Source: Streptomyces sp. NBC_01268 (lineage in GTDB: Bacteria; Actinomycetota; Actinomycetes; Streptomycetales; Streptomycetaceae). From it: 64,000 nt of DNA. Each line of letters opens with the position of its first letter. The first letter of the stretch is position 1. The stretch is from NCBI RefSeq assembly GCF_036240795.1, contig NZ_CP108454.1:5764001-5828000 (forward strand), given 5' to 3'. A model generated the notes under the pieces. That model did not search any database. It was not told the origin of the DNA and worked only from the letters and a program-made list of their open reading frames with translations. Below are positions 41,004-54,668 of this stretch, one piece after another. A program made the position numbers and the translations under genes.

Positions 41004-41347
41004 CGTACGCGACGGGCGTGGCCGAGGTCACGGACGCGGACTTCGACACCGAGGTCCTGGGGGCCGGAGTGCCGGTCCTGGTGAAGTTCACCGCGCAGTG
41101 GTGCGGGCCGTGCCGGCAGCTGACGCCGGTGCTCGGCGCCGTGGCGGCGGAGGAGGGCGAGCGGCTGCGGATCGTCGAGATCGACGTGGACCACAACCCG
41201 CTGACCACGGTGAGGTACGGGGTGATGGCGACCCCGACCCTGATGGTCTTCGACGGGGGCGAGCCCGTGAAGTCGATGGTGGGCGCCCGCCCCAAGCGCC
41301 GCCTCCTGGAGGAGCTGGCCGACGTCCTGGAGCCCTCCAGGGCGTGA
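41000..41347 (+). CDS. thioredoxin
   Basis: 115-aa thioredoxin with the active site WCGPC (FTAQWCGPCRQL) and cis-Pro segment VMATPTLMVF, the canonical fold and length. The ATG overlaps the merR stop (ATGA), so it is under the MerR-type promoter and likely redox- or metal-inducible. It ends at a 16-bp terminator stem. It reduces protein disulfides via thioredoxin reductase encoded elsewhere. Confidence 0.95.
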   Translation: MTYATGVAEVTDADFDTEVLGAGVPVLVKFTAQWCGPCRQLTPVLGAVAAEEGERLRIVEIDVDHNPLTTVRYGVMATPTLMVFDGGEPVKSMVGARPKRRLLEELADVLEPSRA

Positions 41348-41355
41348 CGGGGGAG

Positions 41356-41392
41356 GCCGAAGGGGGCGGCGCCCGGCGCCGCCCCCTTCGGC
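41356..41392 (+). terminator. terminator after the merR-thioredoxin operon
   Basis: A perfect 16-bp stem (41356-41371 with 41377-41392, GC-rich) and 5-nt loop, 8 bp past the thioredoxin stop. It may also serve the convergent GT1 gene. Confidence 0.85.
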
Positions 41393-41446
41393 ACGTTCCC
41401 CGGTCGTGCCGGACCGTTCCGGCCGGTTCGACACGACCGGACACGC

Positions 41447-42667
41447 CTAGCGGCCGGCCACGTCGACCAGCATCCGCGCCGCCGTCTCCGCCCCGTCCTC
41501 GCGGAAGCCGGCGGCCACGGCGGCGGCCCGCTCGCGGGTCTCCGGAGCCAGCGCCGTCCCCAGCGCCGCCGACAGGGACGCGAAGGCGGGGACCGGGCCG
41601 GCGTGCTCCGCGCCGATGCCCAGGGCGGTGACCCGCTCGGCGAAGTACGGCTGGTCGCCGCCCTGCGCCACGATCACCTGCGGTGCGCCCGCCCAGGTGG
41701 CGGTCGTCGTGGTGCCGGCGCCGCCGTGGTGCACGACGGCCGCCACCCGGCGGAACAGCGCCTGGTGGTTGGACTCGCCGACCACGAAGCAGTCGTCCCG
41801 CGCGTCGGCCGGGGCGAGTTCGGCCCAGCCGCGCGAGAGCAGCACCCGGCGGCCCTGCGCCCGGACCGCGTCGACGGCCGCCCGGGCGACGTCCTGCGGA
41901 TCGCGTACGGGGACGCTGCCGAAGCCCACGTACACGGGCGGGGTGCCGGCGTCCAGGAAGGCCAGCAGCTCGGCGGGGAGCGGGCGTTCGTCCGGCAGGA
42001 CCCACGCGCCGGTCTGCACCACGTCGAGCTCCGCCGGCCGCACCCACGGGGCGAGCACCGGGTCCGAGGCCAGCCACGGCCGGTCGGTGAAGACGTGGTC
42101 GCGCAGCGCGTCCACCGGCGGCAGGCCGACCGACACCCGGTGCCCGTTGACCGCCTCGCCGAACACGTCCTGGGCGTCCTGGGCGTCCCGCCCCCACAGC
42201 GCCGCGTGGTCCGTCACGTCCGGCGGCAGCGGGCGCCCGGGCCGTGGGATCGGCGGGTGGTGCGGCGACGGCAGGCTGACCGGCTGGTAGCTCGCGTACA
42301 CGTAGGGGATGCCCCGCTGCTCGGCGACGGTCTGCACGCCGGCCGCGGCCGGCAGGAGGCCCGTCGCCAGGAGCACGTCGCAGCCCTCCGCGACGGCGGA
42401 GACGTTCTCGTGGAACGCGGCCACCAGTTCGGCGGCCCGCCGCGGCACCCCGCCCGGCGAGGGCGGGACCTTGCCGCTCACCAGGTCCCGCACGGACGCT
42501 CCGGTGGGCACCATCGCGACGCCGACCCCGGCGAGCCGCTTCGCGAACTCCTCGTCGGGCGGCGCGCACACGAGCACCTCCGCCCCGAGCCCGCGCAGCC
42601 GCACCGCGAGTCCGACCAGCGGCTCGACGCCCCCGCGCGAGTCGTACGCCGACAACACCACACGCAT
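41447..42667 (-). CDS. GT1 family glycosyltransferase, candidate rifamycin glycosyltransferase (Rgt-like)
   Basis: 406-aa GT-B glycosyltransferase of the MGT/vancomycin GtfB-type group, cytosolic. It begins MRVVLSAYDSRGGVEPLVGL; the C-terminal nucleotide-sugar site reads ALFRRVAAVVHHGGAGTTTT and QGGDQPYFAERV. The SPHHPP segment resembles the aglycone loop of antibiotic-modifying relatives. It is divergent from a HelD/HelR helicase, and rifampin-inactivating Rgt is known to occur with such a helicase, so inactivation of rifamycin by glucosylation is the leading hypothesis. Macrolide or other aglycones are not excluded. The ATG at 42667 is the first Met matching the family start. Confidence 0.8.
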   Translation of the reverse strand: MRVVLSAYDSRGGVEPLVGLAVRLRGLGAEVLVCAPPDEEFAKRLAGVGVAMVPTGASVRDLVSGKVPPSPGGVPRRAAELVAAFHENVSAVAEGCDVLLATGLLPAAAGVQTVAEQRGIPYVYASYQPVSLPSPHHPPIPRPGRPLPPDVTDHAALWGRDAQDAQDVFGEAVNGHRVSVGLPPVDALRDHVFTDRPWLASDPVLAPWVRPAELDVVQTGAWVLPDERPLPAELLAFLDAGTPPVYVGFGSVPVRDPQDVARAAVDAVRAQGRRVLLSRGWAELAPADARDDCFVVGESNHQALFRRVAAVVHHGGAGTTTTATWAGAPQVIVAQGGDQPYFAERVTALGIGAEHAGPVPAFASLSAALGTALAPETRERAAAVAAGFREDGAETAARMLVDVAGR

Positions 42668-42791
42668 CTTCGTGTCCCCGTCCTCAGTGGATCTTGCTCG
42701 AACGGCCGATTCTGCCGCAGTGGCGCGCGGGGACGGGGCCGTGCGGACGGACGCGCGGGGACGAACGGGGAGGAACGCGGGCACAAAAAAG

Positions 42792-42870
42792 CCCCGGACT
42801 AGAATTGACAGCCGGGGTCGCCACTCGCGTATATTAATAGATTCCGTGTCCGGACATGGAAAAGACACGG
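42792..42870 (+). promoter_or_regulatory. helD/helR promoter with inverted repeats
   Basis: -35 TTGACA (42805-42810, perfect), 19-bp spacer, -10 TATATT (42830-42835). CCCCGG (42792-42797) and CCGGGG (42812-42817) bracket the -35. Downstream, the palindrome TGTCCGGACA (42847-42856) and an outer CCGTGTC/GACACGG pair (42844-42850, 42864-42870) sit in the leader. Candidates for the rifamycin-associated element, whose exact consensus I cannot verify. Confidence 0.6.
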
Positions 42871-42910
42871 AGAAGTTCAATAAACGCACTGTATCGCGCC
42901 GGGAGTCGAA

Positions 42911-45148
42911 TTGTCAACCGAGGAATTTCGGAAAGAGCAGCGATTCATCACCGAGCTCTACGCACGACTCGACGACCTGAGGGACCGGGCCGAGGCCGGA
43001 GTCGCGCGGGCGCTCGCCACCTCGGGGGAGGGCAGCGCGCAGGCGCGGCTGGAACGGGACGTGCTCGTCGCCGAACAGGCCGGGCTGCTCGCCGCGTTCA
43101 ACGCGGGCGAGACCGGGCTCTGCTTCGGACGCCTCGTCTTCCAGGACGGACGCGACCACCACATCGGCCGGATCGGCATCCGCGAGGACGACCCGAACCG
43201 CACCCCCCTCGTCGTCGACTGGCGCGCCGAGATCGCCCGCCCGTTCTACCTCGCCACCGGATACGAGCCCATGGGCCTCAGCCGCCGGCGGCACATCACC
43301 ACCCACGGCCGCGAGGTCGTCTCGCTCCACGACGAGGTGCTCGACCTCGCCGACGCCACCCGCTCCGGGCACGAGAGCCGCGACGCCGACGAGGTCCTGC
43401 TCGCCGCGCTCGACGCCGCCCGGACCGGCCGCATGCACGACATCGTGCAGACCATCCAGGCCGAACAGGACGCCATCATCCGCTCCCCGCACCGCGGGGT
43501 CCTCGTCGTCGAGGGCGGCCCCGGCACCGGCAAGACCGCCGTCGCCCTGCACCGCGCCGCCTACCTGCTCTACGCCCACCGCGAGCAGCTCGCCAAGCGG
43601 GCCGTGCTCATCGTCGGCCCCAACCCCGCCTTCCTCGGCTACATCGGCAACGTACTGCCCTCCCTCGGCGAGACCGGCGTCCTGCTCGCCACCCCCGGCG
43701 AGCTCTTCCCCGGCGTCCGCGCCACCGGCACCGACACCCCCGAGGCCGCCACCGTCAAGGGCTCCGCCGTCATGGCCGACGCCCTCGCCGCCGCCGTGCG
43801 CGACCGCCAGCAGGTCCCCGAGCGCGGGGAGCCGCTGATCGTCCCGCACGAGGACGGCGACCTGGTCATCGACTGGGACATGGCCCTGGAAGCCCGCCAC
43901 AAGGCCCGCGAGACCTTCCTCCCGCACAACCTCGCCCGCCCCTACTTCGTCTTCCGGATCCTCGACGCCCTCGCCGAGCAACTCGCCGACCGCATCGGTG
44001 CCGACCCCTACGGCGGCCCCAACTTCCTCGGCCCCGACGACCGCGCCCTGCTCGCCAAGGGCGTCGCCGCCAACCCCGAGGTGCACAGCGCCCTCGACAC
44101 CCTCTGGCCGGACCTCACCCCGCAGGAGTTCCTGGCCGACTACCTCGCCGAGCCCACCCACCTGGACGAGGCGGACATCGAGGCGATCCGGCGCACCGGC
44201 GACGGCCCCTGGACCCCCGCCGACGTCCCCCTCCTCGACGAGGCCGCCGAACTCCTCGGCGAGGACGACTCGGCCGCCCGCGCCGCCGAGGAGGCCGAGC
44301 GGCAGAAGCAGATCCAGTACGCCCAGGGCGTCCTCGACGTCTCCTTCGCCTCCCGCACCTACGAGTTCGAGGACAAGGAGGAGCTCGACAAGGACGCCTC
44401 CGAGGTGCTCTCCGCGCACGACATCATCGACGCCGAGCGCTTCGCCGAACGCCACGAGGAGGCCGACCACCGCAGCGCCGCCGAACGCGCCGCCGCCGAC
44501 CGCACCTGGGCCTTCGGCCACATCATCGTCGACGAGGCGCAGGAGCTCTCCGCGATGGCCTGGCGGCTCCTCATGCGCCGCAGCCCGACCCGCTCCATGA
44601 CCCTGGTCGGCGACCCCGCCCAGACCGCCGACCCGGCCGGCGTCGGCTCCTGGGAGCGGATCCTCGCGCCGTACGTGGCGGACCGCTGGGAGCTCGTCCG
44701 GCTCGGCGTCAACTACCGGACCCCGGCCGAGATCATGGCCGTCGCCGCCGAGGTGCGGCGCACCGCCGACCCGGCGTTCGAGCCGCCCCGCTCGGTCCGC
44801 TCCACGGGCGTCGAGCCCTGGGACCGGACCGTCGAGGACCCGGTCAAGGAGACCGCCGACGCCGTCGCCGCGGAGCCGGCCGGCGAGGGCAGACTCGCGG
44901 TGATCGCCCCGGTCGCCCTCCACCCGGCGCTGCTGGCGGCCCTGCCGGACGCCTCGTACGGTCCGAAGCCCGACCTCACCCGGCAGGTCGTGCTGCTCGA
45001 CCCGCGCCAGGCCAAGGGCCTGGAGTTCGACACCGTCCTCGTCGTCGACCCCGACGGCATCCGGGACGGCGCCACGCACGGCATCAACGACCTGTACGTG
45101 GCGCTCACCCGGGCCACCCAGCGGATGGGCGTGATCAGGCGGGCCTGA
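42911..45148 (+). CDS. HelD-family RNA polymerase-associated ATPase (HelR-like)
   Basis: 745-aa UvrD/Rep-like ATPase of the HelD class that binds RNA polymerase and recycles stalled complexes; the HelR branch displaces rifamycin from polymerase and confers tolerance. The N-terminal coiled coil (~1-70) would enter the secondary channel. Walker A is [21 protein letters not shown] (~203-223) and Walker B is [13 protein letters not shown] (~537-549). Motif VI is [15 protein letters not shown] near the end. The long middle region (~330-520, acidic) corresponds to the HelD clamp/PEN loop insert. Divergent from the GT1 gene. Class is certain; HelR versus HelD is inference from context. Confidence 0.88.
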   Translation: MSTEEFRKEQRFITELYARLDDLRDRAEAGVARALATSGEGSAQARLERDVLVAEQAGLLAAFNAGETGLCFGRLVFQDGRDHHIGRIGIREDDPNRTPLVVDWRAEIARPFYLATGYEPMGLSRRRHITTHGREVVSLHDEVLDLADATRSGHESRDADEVLLAALDAARTGRMHDIVQTIQAEQDAIIRSPHRGVLVVEGGPGTGKTAVALHRAAYLLYAHREQLAKRAVLIVGPNPAFLGYIGNVLPSLGETGVLLATPGELFPGVRATGTDTPEAATVKGSAVMADALAAAVRDRQQVPERGEPLIVPHEDGDLVIDWDMALEARHKARETFLPHNLARPYFVFRILDALAEQLADRIGADPYGGPNFLGPDDRALLAKGVAANPEVHSALDTLWPDLTPQEFLADYLAEPTHLDEADIEAIRRTGDGPWTPADVPLLDEAAELLGEDDSAARAAEEAERQKQIQYAQGVLDVSFASRTYEFEDKEELDKDASEVLSAHDIIDAERFAERHEEADHRSAAERAAADRTWAFGHIIVDEAQELSAMAWRLLMRRSPTRSMTLVGDPAQTADPAGVGSWERILAPYVADRWELVRLGVNYRTPAEIMAVAAEVRRTADPAFEPPRSVRSTGVEPWDRTVEDPVKETADAVAAEPAGEGRLAVIAPVALHPALLAALPDASYGPKPDLTRQVVLLDPRQAKGLEFDTVLVVDPDGIRDGATHGINDLYVALTRATQRMGVIRRA

Positions 45149-47381
45149 ACCACACCGTCGCCAGCGGCGGCAGCGTCGTCCGCAGGCTCGCGGAACGCCC
45201 GTGCCACGGCACCGACTCGGTCTTCACCGGGTCGGTGCCCACCACGTCCCCGCCGCCGTAGCGGGCCGCGTCCGTGTTCAGCACCTCCGCCCAGGCCGCG
45301 AACGTGTCCGGCACGCCGAGCCGGTAGTCGTGCCGCACCACCGGGGAGAAGTTGCACACGGCGAGCAGCGGGGAGCCGCAGGCGTCGAAGCGGAGGAAGG
45401 CGAAGACGTTGTCCTCGGCCGCGTCGCCCACCACCCACTGGAAGCCCTCGGGCGAGGTGTCCCGCTCCCACAGCGCCGGCGTCGCCGTGTACACCGTGTT
45501 CAGGTCGCGCACCAGGTCCCGCACGCCCCGGTGGTCGGCCTCCGCCCCGTACGACGGGTCGAGCAGCCACCAGTCGGGGCCGTGGTCCACCGACCACTCC
45601 GCTCCCTGGGCGAACTCCTGCCCCATGAACAGCAGCTGCTTGCCCGGGTGGGCCCACATGAAGCCCAGGTAGGCGCGGTGGTCGGCCCGCTGCTGCCACC
45701 AGTCGCCGGGCATCTTCGACACCAGCGCCCGCTTGCCGTGCACCACCTCGTCGTGGGAGATCGGCAGGATGTAGTTCTCGCTGTACGCGTACACCATCGA
45801 GAAGGTCATCTCGTGGTGGTGGTACTTGCGGTGCACCGGCTCCTTCCCGACGTAGCCGAGGGAGTCGTGCATCCAGCCCATGTTCCACTTCAGGCCGAAG
45901 CCCAGCCCGCCGAAGCCGCCCGGACCCACCTGGTCCGTCGGCCGGGTCACCCCGTCCCAGGCGGTGGACTCCTCGGCGAAGGTGACGACCCCCGGGCAGC
46001 GCCGGTACACGGTGGCGTTCATCTCCTGGAGGAACGCCACCGCGTCCAGGTTCTCCCGCCCGCCGAACTCGTTCGGCAGCCACTCGCCGTGCTCGCGCGA
46101 GTAGTCCAGGTAGAGCATCGAGGCGACCGCGTCGACCCGCAGTCCGTCGAGGTGGAAGCGCTCGCACCAGTACACGGCGTTGGCGACCAGGAAGTTGCGC
46201 ACCTCCTTGCGCCCGTAGTCGAACTCCAGCGTCCCCCAGTCGGGATGGGCCGAGCGGCGCGGGTCCTCGTGCTCGTACAGCGGCCGCCCGTCGAACTCCG
46301 CGAGCGCCCAGTCGTCCCGCGGGAAGTGCGCCGGCACCCAGTCCATCAGGACGCCGATGCCCGCCTGGTGCAGGGCGTCCACCAGGTAGCGGAAGTCGTC
46401 GGGGGTGCCCAGCCGGGCCGTCGGCGCGTAGAAGCCGGTGACCTGGTAGCCCCAGGAGCCGTGGAAGGGATGCTCGGCGACCGCCATGAACTCGACGTGG
46501 GTGAAGCCGAGGTCGCGCACGTAGCCGGGCAGCTGCTCGGCCAGCTGCCGGTAGGTGAGCCCGGGCCGCCAGGACGGCAGGTGCAGCTCGTACACGGACA
46601 GCGGCGCCTCGTGGTGCGGGCGTGCCCCGCGCCGCTCCATCCACTCCGCGTCGCCCCACACGTGGTGGTCGTCGGTCACCACCGACGCCGTGTTCGGCGG
46701 GCACTCGGTGCGGCGGGCCATCGGGTCGGCGCGGACCGTGTGCGAGCCGTCCGGGCGGGCGATGTCGAACTTGTACAGCGCGCCCTCGCCGACGCCCGGC
46801 ACGAACAGCTCCCACACGCCCGACGAGCCGAGCGAGCGCATCGGCAGCGCGCTGCCGTCCCAGTACGTCCAGTCGCCGGTGACCCGCACCCCGCGGGCGT
46901 TCGGCGCCCACACGGTGAAGCGGGTGCCGGCCGTGCCCTGGTGGGTCATGACGCGGGCGCCGAGCGCCGTCCACAGCTCCTCGTGCCGGCCCTCGCCGAT
47001 CAGGTGCAGGTCGAGCTCGCCGAGGGCGGGCAGGAAGCGGTACGGGTCGTCGACGGGCAGCTCGTCGGCGTCGTACCGCACCCGGAGCTCGTACGCGGGC
47101 ACCTTCCGCAGCAGCGGGACCAGCCCGGAGAACAGCCCGTCCCCCTCGTCGTCGAGGACGATCCGCCGCCCCTTCGGCAGGAGCACGGCCACCTCCTTCG
47201 CCCAGGGGCGGAGCACCCGCACCACGATCCCGCCCTTGACCGGGTGGGCGCCGAGCACGCCGTGCGGGTCGTGGTGCTCACCGGCGAGCAGCCGGGCCCG
47301 GTCGCCGGGATCCAGCGGCGGGGCCTTCCGCGCGCTGCCTGCCGTCTTGCCAGCCGTCTTGCCTGCGGGACGGGGGGTCAC
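45135..47381 (-). CDS. glgB: 1,4-alpha-glucan branching enzyme
   Basis: 748-aa GlgB (GH13_9) adding alpha-1,6 branches to alpha-glucan, here to the GlgE polymer. N1 and CBM48 domains (~15-200) precede the barrel with [11 protein letters not shown] (nucleophile Asp), VVTFAEES (acid Glu) and [11 protein letters not shown]. The start GTG at 47381 is fixed by AGGAGG 7 bp upstream on the minus strand; a longer frame to 47480 lacks one. The 3' end overlaps the convergent helR coding end by 14 bp with no terminator between. Four-gene operon glgE-treS-mak-glgB. Confidence 0.95.
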   Translation of the reverse strand: MTPRPAGKTAGKTAGSARKAPPLDPGDRARLLAGEHHDPHGVLGAHPVKGGIVVRVLRPWAKEVAVLLPKGRRIVLDDEGDGLFSGLVPLLRKVPAYELRVRYDADELPVDDPYRFLPALGELDLHLIGEGRHEELWTALGARVMTHQGTAGTRFTVWAPNARGVRVTGDWTYWDGSALPMRSLGSSGVWELFVPGVGEGALYKFDIARPDGSHTVRADPMARRTECPPNTASVVTDDHHVWGDAEWMERRGARPHHEAPLSVYELHLPSWRPGLTYRQLAEQLPGYVRDLGFTHVEFMAVAEHPFHGSWGYQVTGFYAPTARLGTPDDFRYLVDALHQAGIGVLMDWVPAHFPRDDWALAEFDGRPLYEHEDPRRSAHPDWGTLEFDYGRKEVRNFLVANAVYWCERFHLDGLRVDAVASMLYLDYSREHGEWLPNEFGGRENLDAVAFLQEMNATVYRRCPGVVTFAEESTAWDGVTRPTDQVGPGGFGGLGFGLKWNMGWMHDSLGYVGKEPVHRKYHHHEMTFSMVYAYSENYILPISHDEVVHGKRALVSKMPGDWWQQRADHRAYLGFMWAHPGKQLLFMGQEFAQGAEWSVDHGPDWWLLDPSYGAEADHRGVRDLVRDLNTVYTATPALWERDTSPEGFQWVVGDAAEDNVFAFLRFDACGSPLLAVCNFSPVVRHDYRLGVPDTFAAWAEVLNTDAARYGGGDVVGTDPVKTESVPWHGRSASLRTTLPPLATVWFRPA

Positions 47382-47517
47382 CGGGATGCCTCCTGGAGGG
47401 CGAGGGGTACGGGGGTACGAGGACGCAACGGCGCCGCCCGGCTCGGGGAAACTCGGCCGAACGGTGCGAGTCGCCTCCACCGCAGGCCCGCGCCCCGGCC
47501 GGTTCGGCCGAACGGGG

Positions 47518-48867
47518 TCACGTCGCGCTCGACAGACGTTCGATGGCGGCCATCGGGACCGGGAGCCAGTCCGGCCGGTGGCGGGCCTCGTAGACGACCT
47601 CGTACACCGCCTTGTCCGTCTCGTACGCCCGCAGCAGCGCCGGATCGTCCCGCGGATCGGTGCCGGCGGCCTCCGCGTAACCGGTGCAGTAGGCGTCCCG
47701 GCAGCGGGCCGCCCAGTCGGCGTTCCAGGGGCGGTGGGTGCGGGCCGCGTAGTCGAAGGAGCGGAGCATGCCGGCGATGTCCCGCACCGGCGGCTGCGGG
47801 CTGCGCCGCTCGTCCAGCGGCTTCGCGGGCTCGCCCTCGAAGTCGATCACGGCCCAGCCCCCGTCGGAGCCCCGCAGGGTCTGCCCCAGGTGCAGGTCCC
47901 CGTGGATCCGCTGGAGCCGCCCCGAGCCCAGGGCGTCCTCCGCCGCGGCGAACACGGAGCGCAGCCCGGGCACGTACGGCATCAGCGCGGGGACGGCCTG
48001 GGCGGCGGCGTGCAGCCGGGCGTCCATGGCCGCGGCGAGGTGCCGCGACTGGGCCCGGTGCAGCCGCTCGGTGGGCAGGGCGGTGGCGAGCGCCAGGTGG
48101 ACCTCCGCGGTGGCCCGGCCCAGCGCGAAGGCCTCGTCGGTGAACTCCCGGCCGTCGGCCAGCGCGTCGAGCGCCAGCCGCCAGCCGTCCCGCGAGCCGC
48201 GCAGGTACGGCTGGAGCACGCCCAGGGTGGCCGCGCCCGTCTCGAACCAGGCGACCGGCGCCGGGACCCGCGCGCAGCCCGCGCCGGCCAGGGCCAGCGG
48301 CAGCTCCAGATCCGGGTTGGCGCCGGGGCTGACCCGCCGGAAGATCTTCAGGATGAACGAATCTCCAAAGACCAGCGACGAGTTGGACTGCTCGGCGTCC
48401 AGCACGCGCGGGGCGAGCGCGGGCGGGAGCGCCGCGGTGGTGTGGAAGCTCAGCGGGCCGATCCGGCCCGGGGAGCGCAGCCGTTCGTACAGCAGCCCGG
48501 CGAGGCGCGGATCGCGCAGCCCCTCGTATACGGCCCGGCCGGCGAGCGGGCCCTGCCGGATCCGTCCGATCAGGGCGGGGGCGAGGCGCGGCGGCAGCTG
48601 GGGCCGCACGCCGAGGAGCAACTGGTAGCAGTCGGCGGGCGTTCCGGCCGGGCGGCCCGGCTGTTCGACCCGTACGAGCAGATGGAGGAGTCCGGGTCCG
48701 GTGCCGTCCAGCGGCAGCAGCTCGGTGGCCGCGTCCAGGGTGAATCCGGTGACCCGGCGCCCCTTGCCCGCGAACCAGCGCTGTCGGGGCAGCCAGCCGT
48801 GGAGCAGGGGCGTGAGTGACGGGAGGAGGGCGTCCGGGGCCCGGGTGGTGGATGCGGTCTCCGGCAT
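47518..48867 (-). CDS. mak: maltokinase Mak (Pep2)
   Basis: 449-aa maltokinase phosphorylating maltose to maltose-1-phosphate, the GlgE donor. The aminoglycoside phosphotransferase-like kinase fold shows the catalytic-loop [10 protein letters not shown] and the metal-binding VIDFEGEPA. The N-terminal cap contains [16 protein letters not shown], a feature of the family. The ATG at 48867 follows AAAGGA. It lies 136 bp upstream of glgB and 233 bp after treS, gaps longer than usual within this operon. In many actinobacteria treS and mak fuse; here they are separate. Confidence 0.94.
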   Translation of the reverse strand: MPETASTTRAPDALLPSLTPLLHGWLPRQRWFAGKGRRVTGFTLDAATELLPLDGTGPGLLHLLVRVEQPGRPAGTPADCYQLLLGVRPQLPPRLAPALIGRIRQGPLAGRAVYEGLRDPRLAGLLYERLRSPGRIGPLSFHTTAALPPALAPRVLDAEQSNSSLVFGDSFILKIFRRVSPGANPDLELPLALAGAGCARVPAPVAWFETGAATLGVLQPYLRGSRDGWRLALDALADGREFTDEAFALGRATAEVHLALATALPTERLHRAQSRHLAAAMDARLHAAAQAVPALMPYVPGLRSVFAAAEDALGSGRLQRIHGDLHLGQTLRGSDGGWAVIDFEGEPAKPLDERRSPQPPVRDIAGMLRSFDYAARTHRPWNADWAARCRDAYCTGYAEAAGTDPRDDPALLRAYETDKAVYEVVYEARHRPDWLPVPMAAIERLSSAT

Positions 48868-49047
48868 GGCATCGCGTCCTTTCCCCGGGGTGCGCAATTG
48901 GCTTTCGTATGCGTTCAAATGCGCAGAGTGTCCCGGATGGCGGCTTCGGCTGTCCGGATGTGCGGGACGTGTCGGAAGGGGAAGATCCGTATGGGCCCGG
49001 CAAGAAGGCCCGTATGGACCTGAAGTGTGTGTGGGACACAGTTCCCT

Positions 49048-49075
49048 GTGCGGGGCGGGGGAAACCGCCCCACAC
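49048..49075 (-). terminator. hairpin between treS and mak
   Basis: GGGGCGG (49052-49058) pairs with CCGCCCC (49065-49071), extended by GTG/CAC across one mismatch; loop GGGAAA. In the 233-bp treS-mak gap, 25 bp past the treS stop, it may reduce read-through into mak. CCGTATGG occurs twice nearby. Confidence 0.55.
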
Positions 49076-49100
49076 GGGACAGAACTGAATTGACGGTACT

Positions 49101-52897
<3,797 letters not shown>

Positions 52898-53002
52898 GAC
52901 CGCTCCTGTGCGCGTTCACTCGGATGGCGGGTCTGGAAGGAGTACGGAGGGGTACGGGGAGGAGCCTTCCCACGGATTTCGGGTGGGCAATCCGGCGCTT
53001 TG

Positions 53003-53431
53003 TTAACTACTAGGGCGTAGCCGGACCGGCAAGAACACGTCCCGGACAAGAAACCGGCCCCGTCCTTGTCGGACGGGGCCGGTTCCCCCCGGGCCCGGAC
53101 CGTGGCTCCGGTCCCCGGAGGGCTTCATGTGCTTCGGTTCACGAGCCGTCAGGAGGACGCGGGCTGCTCCTCCGTGTCGCCGTCGCCCGCCCACACCTGA
53201 TCCAGACCAGAAGGCGTGCGTCGCGCCCTCGAACAGACGCCGTACGTCGGCCGGGCTGCCCAGCTCGCCCGCCACGAACTCGGCCCCCGGCAGCGGCGGC
53301 CGGTCCCCCTCCGGACGGCGCGTCAGCGTACGGACCCGGTGCTGCCGCTCCGCGGGCAGCCGTGCCACGGCACCACCGTGGAAACCGGTCGCGCCCACGA
53401 CCGCCACCCGCATCGGAATCTGACCGGACAT
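53003..53431 (-). pseudogene. NmrA-like NAD(P)-binding oxidoreductase remnant
   Basis: The first ~75 codons encode a convincing NmrA-type Rossmann start: MRVAVVGATGFHGGAVA (GxxGxxG), then LTRRPEGDRPPLPGAEF and ADVRRLFEGATHAF. After about 53225 the homology stops and the frame runs on through a terminator hairpin at 53052. A full NmrA protein would need ~280 residues. The rest was probably deleted, with the original terminator left in place. It is divergent from the AraC gene, the common pairing of such oxidoreductases. Confidence 0.75.
53052..53084 (-). terminator. terminator downstream of the NmrA remnant
   Basis: AACCGGCCCCGTCC (53052-53065), loop TTGTC, then its complement (53071-53084): a perfect 14-bp stem. 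It lies inside the remnant's open frame, indicating that the frame is not natural. Confidence 0.8.
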
Positions 53432-53452
53432 GTGTCGACGAGGCCCTTCGAT

Positions 53453-53494
53453 AGGCTGTGACCCGCTGCCGTGACGGCTCCTTCACAGGCTGTG
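53453..53494 (+). promoter_or_regulatory. direct repeats upstream of the AraC-type gene
   Basis: AGGCTGTG occurs at 53453-53460 and 53487-53494, 34 bp apart (about three helical turns on one face), a spacing suitable for two AraC half-sites between the divergent genes. An AT-rich TTCAATTAACAAA follows at about 53512. Confidence 0.35.
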
Positions 53495-53549
53495 GCGGCG
53501 ACTCCATCCGTTCAATTAACAAACCGGGGCGGAAGTTGAAGGATCGTCC

Positions 53550-54527
53550 ATGGACACCGTGGGAACCCAGCACGCCGGCCAGTGCGAGACGGAGCACGAC
53601 GACCTCCTCAGCGAACTGCTGAAACCGCTCCGGCTCACCGGGGTCTTCGACAGCCGCTGGCACGTCAGCGCCCCCTGGGCCATCGAGGGCGACGCCGAGC
53701 AGAGCTGCGCCGCCCTCCACTACGTCGTCGAGGGCGGCTGCTGGATCACCGGCGCCGACCAGACCCCCATCGAACTGCGCGCCGGCGACCTCGTCGTCTT
53801 CCCCACCGGCCTCGCGCACCGGCTCTCCGACCGCCCCGACCGCCAGGGCGTCCCGCTCAAGGCCGTCCTGCCCGAACGCAGGCCCGGCACCTCGGGCGAG
53901 ATCCGCATCGAGGGCACCGGCGCCGAGAGCCGGCTGCTCTGCGCCGGGCTGCACTACGACGCCGGCGCCGCCACCGGCCTCTACCGGTCGCTGCCCTGGG
54001 CCCTCGTCCTCGACGGCGCCCAGGTCGACCGCGAGCCACTGCTCCGCGACACCCTCCGGCTGCTCGCCGCCCCCGACCGGCCCGTCGGCCCCGGCGACCG
54101 GCTGATCACCCTGCGCGCCTTCGAGATGGCCCTCGTCCTCGCCCTGCGCCCGCTCCTGCGCGAACTCGCCGACAACCCCGCCGCCCTGCCCGTCCTCGGA
54201 CACCCCGGCATCAGCCGCGCCCTGGTGATGATCGCGACCCGCTTCTCCGAACCCTGGACCATAGACTCCCTCGCCCGCGAGGTCGGCATGTCCCGCTCCG
54301 CGTTCACCGCCGCCTTCCGCGACCTCGTCGGCGAGTCCCCGGCCCGCCACCTCACCGCCCGCCGCATGCAGGAAGCCGCCCGCCTCCTCACCGAGACCTC
54401 CCTCCCCCAGTCCTCCGTCCCACCCCGCGTCGGCTACCAGAGCGCCGTCGGCTTCCACCTGGCCTTCCGCAAGTGGTTCGCGATGACACCGGGGGAGTAC
54501 CGGGCGGGGGTCGCGAACGCCGCCTGA
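53550..54527 (+). CDS. AraC-family regulator with cupin domain
   Basis: 325-aa AraC/XylS regulator. The N-terminal cupin (~20-190; LHYVVEGGCWITGADQTPIELRAGDLVVFPTGLAH) matches the group with the AraC_binding_6 domain. The C-terminal double HTH reads WTIDSLAREVGMSRSAFTAAFRDLVG and then RVGYQSAVGFHLAFRKWFAMTPGEYR. The ATG at 53550 follows GAAGGATCGTCC. This family typically controls a divergent NmrA or aldo/keto reductase gene, here the degraded NmrA remnant, so it may now lack its target. Confidence 0.9.
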   Translation: MDTVGTQHAGQCETEHDDLLSELLKPLRLTGVFDSRWHVSAPWAIEGDAEQSCAALHYVVEGGCWITGADQTPIELRAGDLVVFPTGLAHRLSDRPDRQGVPLKAVLPERRPGTSGEIRIEGTGAESRLLCAGLHYDAGAATGLYRSLPWALVLDGAQVDREPLLRDTLRLLAAPDRPVGPGDRLITLRAFEMALVLALRPLLRELADNPAALPVLGHPGISRALVMIATRFSEPWTIDSLAREVGMSRSAFTAAFRDLVGESPARHLTARRMQEAARLLTETSLPQSSVPPRVGYQSAVGFHLAFRKWFAMTPGEYRAGVANAA

Positions 54528-54668
54528 CCCGCCGTACGCCCCTCCGCCGGGCTGGCCGGATCTTAAAGACCCCTGGACGGACGTTCATTGCCCGGGGGGG
54601 CTTCGGCCGTGGAGGCTCGGGACGGCGCGTCGTGGCACCCGCAGGACCCGAGGAGAGGCGAGACACCG

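Noticed and set aside
53139..54458. Reverse-strand 439-codon frame opposite the AraC gene
   Set aside because: Low-complexity Gly/Ala/Asp-rich shadow of a well-supported AraC regulator.
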